From the NCBI RefSeq assembly GCF_025264665.1, contig NZ_CP073697.1:62001-126000 (forward strand): a DNA stretch of 64,000 nt, read 5' to 3'. Positions 29,301 to 34,945 of this stretch are shown in pieces; positions within the stretch are counted from its first letter, which is position 1, and each line of letters starts with the position of its first letter. The translations under genes were made by a program, and so were the position numbers. This stretch comes from Edaphobacter flagellatus (GTDB taxonomy: Bacteria > Acidobacteriota > Terriglobia > Terriglobales > Acidobacteriaceae). A model generated the notes under the pieces. It saw nothing but the letters and a program-made list of their open reading frames with translations. It was not told where the DNA came from and searched no databases.

Positions 29301-31489
29301 CCCTGGTTGCTGGCCCAGCTTCTCCGCAATACGGAGATCCGGTGACGCTGACCGCGACAGTAACATCCGGTGTAACAGGGACAGTGAGCTTCTATGATGG
29401 CTCGGTGCTGCTAGGCGCTGGCACAGTGTCGAACGGCGTAGCCACGCTGACAACGACAACTCTTGTTGCGGGTGCGCATACTGTTACGGCGGTTTACAAC
29501 GGCGATGCAACCTATGCGAGCAGCCAGAGCGGACCAGCTACTGTGACCATTGCGAAGAAGACAGCGCTAGGTGGCGGAGGAGCTCTAACGATTACAGTCC
29601 AGGATGCCAGCCGTCCATACGGCACCTCAGATCCGCAGTTCAGCTACGTCGTGACGGGCACGCTTGTCAACGGCGATACCTACGCAACGGCAGTGACAGG
29701 AACTCCGGTCTATTCGGCAGCGGATACACTGACCTCGCCTGCGGGCTCAACCTTCCCGATCAATGTGAGCGATCTGGCGAGTGCAAACTATACGGTCGCA
29801 ATTGTGCCGGGCACGCTGACGATTGTGTCCTCGCCAACCACCACAACACTAACTGCCAGCGCAAACTCGGCTCAGTATGGCGATCCGATCGCGTTGACAG
29901 CGACGGTAGCTCCGAGTGGCGCGACAGGGACGGTGGTCTTCACGAATGGCGCTAACGTGCTTGGCACCGGAATGGTGTCTGGCGGAGTAGCCACACTGAC
30001 GACATCGTCGCTTCCTGCTGGAAGCTACACGATCACATCGACCTACCAGGGCGACTCCAACTATGGAGCGAGCACCAGTGGTCCGGTCACGGTGACGATC
30101 AGCCCGAGGACTGGACCTGGTGGAGCGGCTCTGACGGTAACGGTAGGCAATGCAAGCCGATCGTACGGTCAGGGAAATCCCGCCTTCAGCTATAGCGTCA
30201 CGGGCGCGCTGGTGAATGGAGATACCTATGCGACAGCAGTGACGGGCGTTCCGGTCTACTCGACGACTGGGACACCAACCTCTCCGGCTGGAAGCTACCC
30301 CATATCGGTTGCGGGTCTCAACTCAAACAACTATGTGGTTGCCTTCGTGAACGGCACTCTTACGGTGAGCAAGGCCACGCTGGGACAGAACGGGGTAGCG
30401 AACGTTGCTCTGACATCGTCAGTAAACCCGTCGGTCTTCGGTAGCCCAGTCACCTTTACCGCAACAGTTCCTGCTTCTGCTACAGGCACGGTCGTCTTCT
30501 CTAACGGCAACACCGTGCTGGGCACAGGGACGATTGCGAATGGCATTGCAACGCTGACGACCAGTGCGCTGCCGGTAGGCTCGGACACGATCACAGCTGT
30601 CTACAATGGCGACTCGAATTACAACGCGGGTGCCACTGCAACCATGACCGAGACCGTGACTGTCCCGGTAGGTGGCACAACGACGAGTGTACCGGTGGTG
30701 GCAGTCGGTCCAACGACGCCGACTGCGGGCCAGCCGGTGACTCTGACGGCGACAGTTCCGACGACGGGCAGTGTGCCGCCAACTGGCACGGTGACGTTCT
30801 ACTACAACGGGAACCCCATCGGAACCGGAACCCTGAATGCCAGCGGGGTAGCGACACTAACAACCAGCACGCTGCCGGTGGGAACGGGCACAATCACAGT
30901 GGCCTACAGTGGCGACAGTAATTACGCCAGTTCCATCAGCTTGCCGAAGCCTATAACCATAGCGGCGGCTCCAGTATTGGATTTCACACTGACACTGACT
31001 TCAGCGCAGAGCCAGACCGTGATATCCGGCCAGGCTGCTCCTTATACGGTGCGAGTTGCTCCTACAAACAGCACGTATCCGGGCGTTGTCACCTTTACGG
31101 CGACTGGGCTACCTCCAGGCGCAGCCGTGGCCTTCGCTCCAACCACAGTCGCGGCCAACGCTGGTTCAGCGTCAGTCAGCCTTAGCGTGCAAACGGCGTC
31201 GATCGTTGCCATGAACGAGCTGGAGAGGAATGCCACATCAATTGCTCTCGGGATGCTCCTGTTGCCTTTGGCAGGAGCAAGGCGAATGCGGAGAAGCAGT
31301 CGCGCGGCAGGACGGTACCTCTTCATGATGCTTGTTCTGCTTGCTGGTGCTGTTGTCACGACAGGCCTGACCGGTTGCGGTTCGCACAACGGCTTCTTCG
31401 GACACGCTCCGCAGACCTACAACATCACCATTACGGCCACCAGCGGAAATATCCAGCATTCCGTCAACGCCACGCTGACTGTGCAGTAG
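17354..31489 (+). CDS. Giant secreted/surface protein: NHL propellers plus long Ig-like/MBG repeat array
   Basis: The product has ~4,711 residues and an N-terminal signal (hydrophobic core AVAFGFVAFLLAVGL ending AGAQ). Module order by DNA position: six NHL repeats (17522-18540); a ~105-residue linker domain; six NHL repeats (18863-19885); an ASPM/Hydin-like domain and two Ig-like domains (to ~20830); the linker domain again; six NHL repeats (21167-22190); an ASPM/Hydin-like domain; then a run of Big_3-type Ig-like domains alternating with MBG-type domains to ~30960. The C-terminal domain is interrupted by two hydrophobic segments near 31240-31375. Such proteins are typical of Acidobacteriota and may act in adhesion or surface structure. 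The start is uncertain: ATG 17354 has AGGAAG upstream, ATG 17387 gives a shorter signal peptide, and the frame extends to GTG 17264. Confidence 0.92.
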   Translation: MFRFTRREISAMSQKNRPQLALLTFVAKRAAVAFGFVAFLLAVGLQAGAQMQLVPGVTTVAGNGTTGYSGDGGPATSAGLNRTEGVATDSAGNLYIADWQNNRIRKVDAGTGVITTVAGNGTAGFSGDGAAATSAMLKGPTGVVVDSAGNLYIADQANNRVRKVDAGTGNITTVAGNGTAGFSGDGAAATSAAMYSPTDLTFDSAGNLYIADNANNRIRKVAAGTGIITTYAGNGTAGFSGNGGAATSAALNQPAGIVIDSAGNLYIADVANNRIRKVAAGTGIITTYAGSGTAGFAGDGGAATSAQFSTPARVTLDKAGNLFVADQGNNRVREIFAATGIITTVAGNGTAGFSGDGGPGTAAAFNTPLGIAIDSAGSLYISDFGNNRIRKLAITANNFPTTTIGTSSTVQNILLQTTAAETITSITVPQSQGGKQEYSIGTITGCTIGASNAAGTVCTIPITFSPAYSGRRWVPLQVVTSTGNINFGLTGIGLGPLVALTPGVITTAVGNGTAGSTGDGGLATSAQVNTPVGVAFDSAGNLYIGDNASNRVRKVNAATGIITTVAGTGVAGYSGDGGPATSAQLNGPEIVALDSAGNLYIAEYYNQRIRKVNAATGIITTVAGNGTQAYSGDGGPATSAALWSPTGVAVDSANNLYIADFGNSRIRKVNAATGIITTVAGNGTVGYSGDGGPATSAALADPTHVVLDSVGNLYIDDPGNNRVRKVTVATGIITTVAGNGTGAYSGDGGPATSAALHNPEYLVFDSADNLYIGDYLNNRIRKVAAATGIITTVGGNGTGAYAGDGGAATSASLKYPSGITFDNAGNLYVSDLGNSRIRKIDLSQSILTYPTGTKVGTSDSTDNPQTAIVSNIGNASLTVPPPSSGSNPSVSLNFALDSATTCPQLSTSSSSQTLAAGAQCTYAIDFAPTVAGTITGSAIVTDNSLNVAGSTQTIHLNATGVAVSTTTTLASSLNPSAYGQAVTFTATVAPTVGTALPTGTVQFSVDGAAVGGPVTLNGSGAATFTSNTLAVGTHSITAVYTPDSTSFTTSSATALSQVVGKATLGQNGLANIALNSSPNPSNVGQSVTFTATVPAGVTGTVTFKDGATTLGTGTISGTTATFTTTTLAVGTHPVTAVYGGDANYSTATSAVDNHVVNNSGATNTNFLPAIPVATTSAPQNITFTLPATGTLSSITIPQSQSGKQEYAIQSITGCTVGASNPAGTVCTVSITFTPGYPGQRWVPLQVVDSAGNFNVGLTGIGLGPLVALTPGIITTVAGTGTAGYTGDGGPATSAQINAVFRQAVDSAGNIYIAEYANNRIRKVAAGTGIITTVAGNGTAGFSGDGGPATSAKLNGPQGVYVDSAGNLYIADYLNSRIRKVNAATGVITTVAGNGLGAYSGDGGPATSAGFVAPGEVIVDSVGNLYITDYNGCRIRKVNAATGVITTVAGNGTVGYSGDGGPATSASFQYPGGVGIDSVGNLYIADQRNNRIRKVSATTGIITTIAGNGTQGFTGDGGPATSAELYYPGTIAIDSANNVYFSDQFNNRVRKIDAGTGVITTLAGSGPSAYSGDGGPATSAALGGALGISLDGAGNLYIADYGNNRIRKVDVSQSKLAYPTATKVGTADTTDDPQTVTVSNIGNASLTVPPASSGSNPNVSLNFALDNATTCPQQSTSSSAQTLPAGANCNYAVNFVPTTTGAITGTAVLTDNSLNAPGTTQTISLSGTGVAVSTTTTLASSVNPSSYGQAVTFTATVAPTVGTALPTGTVQFSVDGAAVGGPVTLNGSGAATFTSSSTLAVGTHSITAVYTSNSTNFTGSSAAALNQVVNKATLGQNGVANITLTSSPNPSAYLQSVTFTATVPSGVTGTVQFMDGTTSLGTGTISGTTATFTTSTLAIGTHPVTAVYSGDANYNTATSAVDNQVVNKATLGQNGVADITLASSPNPSSYLQSVTFTATVPTGVTGTVQFMDGATLLGTGTISGTTATFTTTALAVGTHPVTAVYSGDANYNTATSAADNQVVNKATLGQNGLANITLASSPNPSTLGQSVIFTATVPTGVTGTVQFMDGATLLGTGTISGTTATLTTTTLAVGTHPVTAVYSGDANYNTATSAVDNQVVNKATLGQNGLANIVLTSSPNPSTVGQSVTFAATVPSGVTGTVQFMDGATLLGTGTIAGTTATFTTTTLAVGTHPVTAVYSGDANYNPATSAVDNQVVNQQSTTTSVASSLNPSAFMQSVTFTATVAPTSGSIVPTGTVQFSIDGTATGSPVTLSNGTATFAISTLAVGLHSVTAVYTPDTGSLTGSNGSISQQVGAVSTSSTTLSVSPSTVMYGDTATLTAVVAPSFATGTVSFYEGTTLLGTASLDNTGTAVLPISTLNAGVHNITAKYNGDPGVPANTSNTVQLTVTQRTAPGGGPAITVTVNDAARTTTQSNPPFSYSAAGQLVNGDTYATAIGGTANYSTAAGTTPGTYAITVTGLTSANYTIAFVPGNLMVTATNTATTLVASPASTQYGDPVTLTATVTSGATGTVSFYDGSVLLGTGAVSSGVATLTTTTLIAGTHTTTAVYNGDATYASSQSGPATVTVAKKTAPGGGAALTITVQDASRQYNTADPQFNYVITGTLVNGDTYATAVTGAATYAAADTPTSPAGSTFPISVSGLVSANYEIALVNGTLTIASAPTTTTLTTSTNSAQYGDPVTLTATVSPSGATGTVLFMNGANVLGTGTVLGGVATLTTTTLNAGTYTITSSYQGDTNYGASTSGPITLTISPRSGPGGTAALTVTVADASRAYGEGNPAFSYSVAGTLVNGDTYATAVTGVPVYSTPGTPTSPAGTYPISVTGLSSSNYVIAFVNGSLTVNRATLGQNGLANITLTSSPNPSNYGQSVDFTATVPSGVTGTVQFVDGLTVLGTGTISGTTATFTTTTLAVGTHPVTAVYSGDANYNPATSAVDNQVVNQAGTTTTVTSSANPSTFMQSVTFTATVAPTAGSTQPTGSVQFSIDGTAVGSPVTLSSGVATYTISTLAVGLHMVTAVYTPDTGSLTGSSGSVNQTVSALGASSTTLSVAPGTVMYGDPATLTAVVSPSFATGTVSFYEGSTLLGTSSLDSTGTAVLPISTLNAGVHTIVAKYNGDPGVPANTSNTVQLTVTQRTAPGGGPAITVTVNDATRTTTQSNPPFSYSPSGQLVNGDTYASAISGTPNYSTAAGTTPGTYSVTVSGLSSANYTIAFVPGNLTVTISPSTTTLVAGPSSPQYGDPVTLTATVTSGATGTVSFYDGSVLLGTGTVSNGVATLTTTTLNAGTHSITAVYNGDATYASSQSAPATVVVAKKTAPGGGAALTITVQDASRQYNTSDPQFNYVATGALVNGDTYATAVTGAPVYSAADTPTSPAGSTFPISVSGLTSANYAIAFVNGTLTIVSAPTTTTLAASTNSAQYGDQVTLTATVAPSGATGTVIFMNGSTVLGTGTVSGGVATLTTTALNAGTYTITSSYQGDTDYGASTSGPVTVTISPRTAPGGGAALTITVADASRLYGQGNPAFSYSVAGTLLNGDTYATAVTGVPVYSTAATPTSSAGNYPISVTGLNSNNYVIVFVHGTLTVNKATLGQNGLADITLVSSPNPSAYEESVTFTATVPNGVTGTVSFMDGATLFGTSVISGTTATFTTTTLAVGTHPVTAVYSGDANYNSATSAVDNQVVTKATLGQNGLADITLVSSPNPSAYNQSVIFTATVPSGVTGTVQFVDGSTVLGTGTISGTTATFTTSTLAVGTHPVTAVYGGDANYNSATSAIDNQIVTIVPTSGTILSISPSTVMYGDPATLMAAVTPSFATGTVSFYEGTTLLGTASLDNTGTAVLPISTLNAGVHTIVAKYNGDSNVPANTSNTAQLTVTQRTAPGGGPAITVTVNDAARTTTQSNPPFSYSPSGQLVNGDTFATAITGTANYSTAAGNTPGTFSITVAGLTSANYTIAFVPGNLTVTISPSTTTLVAGPASPQYGDPVTLTATVTSGVTGTVSFYDGSVLLGAGTVSNGVATLTTTTLVAGAHTVTAVYNGDATYASSQSGPATVTIAKKTALGGGGALTITVQDASRPYGTSDPQFSYVVTGTLVNGDTYATAVTGTPVYSAADTLTSPAGSTFPINVSDLASANYTVAIVPGTLTIVSSPTTTTLTASANSAQYGDPIALTATVAPSGATGTVVFTNGANVLGTGMVSGGVATLTTSSLPAGSYTITSTYQGDSNYGASTSGPVTVTISPRTGPGGAALTVTVGNASRSYGQGNPAFSYSVTGALVNGDTYATAVTGVPVYSTTGTPTSPAGSYPISVAGLNSNNYVVAFVNGTLTVSKATLGQNGVANVALTSSVNPSVFGSPVTFTATVPASATGTVVFSNGNTVLGTGTIANGIATLTTSALPVGSDTITAVYNGDSNYNAGATATMTETVTVPVGGTTTSVPVVAVGPTTPTAGQPVTLTATVPTTGSVPPTGTVTFYYNGNPIGTGTLNASGVATLTTSTLPVGTGTITVAYSGDSNYASSISLPKPITIAAAPVLDFTLTLTSAQSQTVISGQAAPYTVRVAPTNSTYPGVVTFTATGLPPGAAVAFAPTTVAANAGSASVSLSVQTASIVAMNELERNATSIALGMLLLPLAGARRMRRSSRAAGRYLFMMLVLLAGAVVTTGLTGCGSHNGFFGHAPQTYNITITATSGNIQHSVNATLTVQ
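17522..18540 (+). repeat. NHL repeat block 1 (six 171-base units)
   Basis: Six in-frame units of about 57 codons each begin with (V/I)ITTVAGNGTAG(F/Y)SGDG and end with NR(I/V)RKV. The spacing of the first copies of the ACGGTTGC-type start is 171 bases (17701 to 17872). The block encodes one complete set for a six-bladed propeller. Confidence 0.9.
18863..19885 (+). repeat. NHL repeat block 2 (six 171-base units)
   Basis: A second set of exactly six NHL units, starting at GVITTAVGNGTAGSTGDG and ending at NSRIRKIDLSQS. It is separated from block 1 by a domain ending GIGLGPLVALTPGV that recurs before block 3. Confidence 0.9.
21167..22190 (+). repeat. NHL repeat block 3 (six 171-base units)
   Basis: A third set of six units, from GIITTVAGTGTAGYTGDG to NNRIRKVDVSQS. 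Like block 2 it is preceded by the GIGLGPLVALTPG linker domain and followed by an ASPM/Hydin-like domain (TKVGTADTTDDPQTVTVSNI). The linker-propeller-Hydin-Ig cassette is thus duplicated. Confidence 0.9.
22841..24004 (+). repeat. Tandem 291-base repeat encoding four near-identical Ig-like domains
   Basis: The word AAGGCGA that opens each unit (encoding KATLGQNG) occurs at 22841, 23132, 23423 and 23714, an exact period of 291 bases (97 codons). Units differ mainly at synonymous sites. Single copies of the same domain recur near 20536, 25936, 28148, 28446 and 30371. Confidence 0.92.
24299..30370 (+). repeat. 2,220-base super-repeat, two full copies and one partial
   Basis: An Ig-MBG-Ig-MBG-Ig-MBG cassette recurs at a fixed period: the TGAGCGT/TGAGCAT word after the cassette start lies at 24321, 26541 and 28761, and GTGATGTA at 24341, 26561 and 28781, both exactly 2,220 bases apart. 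The spacer after the cassette differs in domain type between copies yet has the same total length. The third copy ends near 30370. Confidence 0.88.
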
Positions 31490-31503
31490 CAAAGAGGAGA
31501 AGA

Positions 31504-32136
31504 ATGATGTACCTGAGATTCCGCTATTTTCTGCTGCTCGCAGCTCCGCTGTTCTTGGCGACCGTTAGCCTAGGGGCGCAGGCAGTTGCAACTAGCTCTA
31601 CGCCCGGCCACCAGGAAGTTGATCTTGCTGTTACGTACACGGCACAGTACAGCAACTTGGTCTCCGATCCTACCTTCTGGCATCAGGGTGGAAGCATAGA
31701 GCTTTCGACGCAGACGTATCGTGGTTTCGGCATTGCCGCCAATATCGCAGGAACGCAGATAGGCAATGCCGCCAATAGCGGCGTCGGCCTGTCGATGGTC
31801 ACTGCCACCTTTGGCCCTCGCTACACGTGGTACAAACCAATCGGAGGTGCGCGGAAGAAGAGCGTGGCCATCTTCGGACAGGGACTGATCGGAGAGGCCC
31901 ACGGTTTCAACAGTTACTTTCCCACGGCCGCCGGATCGCTGACCGACTACAACTCATTCGCTCTGCAGGTGGGCGGCGGTCTCGATATCGGCCTGTCGCG
32001 CCACTTTGCAGTCCGCGCCTTCCAGGCTGATTGGGTTCGCACTCAGTTTCCTAACAGCACTACCAATATCCAGAACACTTTTCGCATCGGGGCCGGCGTC
32101 GTCGTCCGCTTTCCGCAACACCGAACAGGACGCTGA
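31504..32136 (+). CDS. Small outer-membrane beta-barrel protein
   Basis: The 210-residue product has a signal peptide (MMYLRFRYFLLLAAPLFLAT to AQA) and then amphipathic strands typical of an eight-stranded outer-membrane barrel (VDLAVTYTAQYSNL, FALQVGGGLDIGLS, FAVRAFQADWVRTQF, FRIGAGVVVRF). The open frame extends upstream into the giant gene, but ATG 31504 has GAGGAGA five bases upstream and begins the signal peptide, so I use it. It lies 15 bases after the stop of the giant repeat gene and is probably co-transcribed. It may anchor or export that protein. The function is otherwise unknown. Confidence 0.87.
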   Translation: MMYLRFRYFLLLAAPLFLATVSLGAQAVATSSTPGHQEVDLAVTYTAQYSNLVSDPTFWHQGGSIELSTQTYRGFGIAANIAGTQIGNAANSGVGLSMVTATFGPRYTWYKPIGGARKKSVAIFGQGLIGEAHGFNSYFPTAAGSLTDYNSFALQVGGGLDIGLSRHFAVRAFQADWVRTQFPNSTTNIQNTFRIGAGVVVRFPQHRTGR

Positions 32137-32323
32137 AATTCTTGTCGTACAAAGCTGCGAAAAGGTTTCTCGAATCTATGCGGTATCGGAATTTTCAGCT
32201 CTCAGAATCCGGGGGCAACCAATGCGTTCTCCCCCTGGGGAAGGTTTCCTGATTTTCAACAGATACACTATCTCGAGCGCATTGAAATCCTTGCGCAAAT
32301 CTCGTTTGCACAATGAGTTTTAA

Positions 32324-33409
32324 ATGTTTTCAGAAGTAAGGCAGCAAAAGACTGAAACGGTTCGTGTCGGTTTGATTGGTTACGGTTATGTTGGCCGGAC
32401 GTTCCACGCTCCTCTGATCGAGTCTGTTCCAGGCTTTGTGTTGAATGTCATCGGTTCAAGTAAAGGTGAGCAGTTGCGCGGGAGATTCCCGAAGAGCGAT
32501 ATCTGTCGGCCTGAAGCAGTGCCAACTCACAAGGATGTAGATTTGGTGGTGATCGCCAGCCCAAATGATAGCCACTATCCGCTCGCATTCGCCGCATTGC
32601 GCGCGGGCAAGCATGTTGTGATCGATAAACCCTTTACCGTTACATTGGAAGAAGCTCGCGCGCTAAGAAAGGTTGCAGACGAAGAGGAGCGGCTTCTATC
32701 GGTCTTTCACAATCGGCGCTGGGACAGCGAAGTCATAGCGGCAAAGCAGGCCCTGGAGTCTGGCTCGCTCGGTGAGGTGAGCCACTTTGAGTGTCACATG
32801 GACCGCTTCCGTCCGAATGTCCGGCAACGCTGGCGCGAAGATCCGGGACCTGGTGCCGGTCTCTGGTTCGATCTGGGGCCGCATCTGATCGACCTTTCGC
32901 TCTATCTGTTTGGCTTGCCGCACTCGGTAAGCGGAAGTTTCGCGATGTTGCGCGAAGGTGGCATGACGGATGACTGGGCACATATCCAACTCTTCTACGA
33001 CCGCATGCGCATCGTGCTGCATGCTTCATTGCTGGTGTCGGGAGGAGGTCCGCGTTTGGTTTTGCATGGAACGAAGGGAAGTTGGGCGAAGTTCGGACAA
33101 GATGTACAGGAAGTACAGCTTCAGTCTGGCATGTCTCCTCTGGACTCCGCCTTCGGCATCGATCCAACGCCGTGTTTCCTCTATGACGGCGCGACGGGTG
33201 AGAAGACGGAGATACCTTCACCGCAGGCGAATCAGCTTGAATATTACTTCGAGATTCGTGATGCGATCCTGCACGGCAAATCCGCGCCAGTTTCGGTAAG
33301 AGATGCCGTTACGACGATGGCAATTCTTGAAGTATCGTTTCAGTCGGGCTCTTCCGGTAAGGTATTGCCTATTCCGTTGACGATTGAAGAAAGCGCTGAG
33401 TGGAAATGA
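32324..33409 (+). CDS. Gfo/Idh/MocA-family NAD(P)-dependent oxidoreductase (YdgJ/IolW-like)
   Basis: The 361-residue cytoplasmic dehydrogenase has a Rossmann N-terminus GLIGYGYVGRTFHAPLI (GxGxxG), the second-domain start DLVVIASPNDSHY, the conserved Lys in HVVIDKPFTVT (the family EKP motif, here DKP) and FHNRRWDSEV. The downstream GPGAGLWFDLGPHLIDLSLY contains the catalytic-site His. These motifs fit the YdgJ / scyllo-inositol dehydrogenase IolW subgroup, which oxidises sugars or inositols. The exact substrate is not determinable. It converges tail-to-tail with the solute-binding gene with no spacer at all (stop codons at 33407-33409 and 33410-33412). Confidence 0.93.
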   Translation: MFSEVRQQKTETVRVGLIGYGYVGRTFHAPLIESVPGFVLNVIGSSKGEQLRGRFPKSDICRPEAVPTHKDVDLVVIASPNDSHYPLAFAALRAGKHVVIDKPFTVTLEEARALRKVADEEERLLSVFHNRRWDSEVIAAKQALESGSLGEVSHFECHMDRFRPNVRQRWREDPGPGAGLWFDLGPHLIDLSLYLFGLPHSVSGSFAMLREGGMTDDWAHIQLFYDRMRIVLHASLLVSGGGPRLVLHGTKGSWAKFGQDVQEVQLQSGMSPLDSAFGIDPTPCFLYDGATGEKTEIPSPQANQLEYYFEIRDAILHGKSAPVSVRDAVTTMAILEVSFQSGSSGKVLPIPLTIEESAEWK

Positions 33410-34945
33410 TTACTTCACCGTGATGTTGCGAAGGTAGTCAAATGTGCCAGACGCTTCGGGATGAACGCCATCGATTCTTCGCGTATGAACCACTTCGTTG
33501 TTCGGATACCACAATGGAATCCCGGGTAGTTCTTCGGCAAGAATCTTCTGAACTTCAACATAATCGGCTCGTCGTTTCGACGGGTCTTCTTCGGCAGCTG
33601 CGGCGGTCAGCAGCGCATCGACATGAGGATTAGAATAGCGGCCGCGATTAGCACCCTTTGGTGGAAACGAACTGGTGCTGTAGGTGTAGCGAAAAATGTC
33701 AGGATCTTCGTTTGAGCCAATCCAGCGCAGGGCGTACATCTGGAAGGCGCCCTGTGTGACGTCGGCGTAAAAGGTGCCAAACTCTGCTGAACGGATATCG
33801 AGTTGTATTCCAGCTTTACGAAGCTGTTGTTGCAGCACGACAGCCATTAGCCGCGTTGTCTCATCGGTAGAGGTTTTCAACGTAATTTTTAGCCTGATCC
33901 CCCCGGGTCCACGATGAAAGCCGGCCTCTTCCAGAAGCTGCTCAGCGCGAGCAATATTGTGAGGGTATCGCGCGAGGTCATTATTATTCGCCGCTGCCCA
34001 GTGACCGGCCGGTAAAAGGGTTTCGGCGAGATGAGCCTGCCCGCGCCAGATTGCGTCGACGATGGCCTGTCTGTCCATCGCGCAGGCAATCGCCTGACGT
34101 ACCCGCTTGTCGCGTAATAGAGGATCGTTAACGTTGAAATTGGTGTAAATGACAACCGAGCTTGGGCTTGACTCGACCTTGAGATTTGGCGCCTGTTCGA
34201 GTGTATGGACCATGTCCAGCGTAATGACGTTGCTTGCCAGATCAGCCGTACCTTTTCGCAGTTCAAGTGAGGCTGTAATCGCATCTGGAACGACAGTGAA
34301 GCGTACGCCGTCGATCTTCGGAGAGCCGGCCCAATAATCCTTATTGCGTGCGACGATCACTTCTTTGTCCTGTACGGCACTGACAAATCGGAATGGTCCG
34401 GTGCCGATGGGATGCAATCCAAAGTCACGTCCCGCACCACGCGGAACGACACCGAAGAGACCATCGCTCATATTGAAAAGAAGGCCGGCATCAGGATGTT
34501 TCAAATGAATTGCGAGGGTTAACTTATCACGTACATCGACACGATCAACCGACGCGAAAGCACCTCCTTTAGCCGTAATCAGGGTGCCGTCAATCATGCT
34601 GCGAATCGTCCACGCAACGTCTTCGGCTTCAAGAGGGCGTCCATCGTGGAAGCACACGTTATCGCGCAGATGAATGACCAGTGTCAGCGGATCGGTTTGT
34701 TGCCAGCTTGTTGCCAGCCATGGAACAAGATTAAAGTGTTCATCTTTCTTGACGAGAGCATCGAAGATGATCCCGCCGACGCGCTCAGATTGCGCATCCG
34801 TTCCTTGTCGGAGGTCAAGATTATTCGGACTGCTCTCAATGACCATAACAACGGTATTCGGATCTGCAGTTCCGCTGCGGCAACCACTTACCGTAAGGCT
34901 TGTCAGCAGCAAGCAGACCATTCGGATCATAGAGCGCCGGATCAT
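33410..34945 (-). CDS. ABC-type solute-binding lipoprotein, family 5 (peptide/muropeptide-type)
   Basis: This 511-residue lipoprotein of the SBP_bac_5 (DppA/OppA/MppA) family has the lipobox LTVSGC at about 17-22. Family motifs include NLDLRQGTDAQS, FHDGRPLEAEDVAWTIRS and RQAIACAMDRQAIVD. The start ATG 34945 is chosen because it overlaps the stop of anmK as ATGA (34945-34942) and yields a proper lipoprotein signal; longer readings run back into anmK. No permease or ATPase gene is adjacent. Coupling to anmK suggests the ligand is a cell-wall peptide or muropeptide, as for MppA. This is inference. Confidence 0.9.
   Translation of the reverse strand: MIRRSMIRMVCLLLTSLTVSGCRSGTADPNTVVMVIESSPNNLDLRQGTDAQSERVGGIIFDALVKKDEHFNLVPWLATSWQQTDPLTLVIHLRDNVCFHDGRPLEAEDVAWTIRSMIDGTLITAKGGAFASVDRVDVRDKLTLAIHLKHPDAGLLFNMSDGLFGVVPRGAGRDFGLHPIGTGPFRFVSAVQDKEVIVARNKDYWAGSPKIDGVRFTVVPDAITASLELRKGTADLASNVITLDMVHTLEQAPNLKVESSPSSVVIYTNFNVNDPLLRDKRVRQAIACAMDRQAIVDAIWRGQAHLAETLLPAGHWAAANNNDLARYPHNIARAEQLLEEAGFHRGPGGIRLKITLKTSTDETTRLMAVVLQQQLRKAGIQLDIRSAEFGTFYADVTQGAFQMYALRWIGSNEDPDIFRYTYSTSSFPPKGANRGRYSNPHVDALLTAAAAEEDPSKRRADYVEVQKILAEELPGIPLWYPNNEVVHTRRIDGVHPEASGTFDYLRNITVK

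Noticed and set aside
17522..31000. Regular repeats considered as a CRISPR array
   Set aside because: Units are 171 or 291 bases, fully in frame and protein-coding, with no unique spacers.
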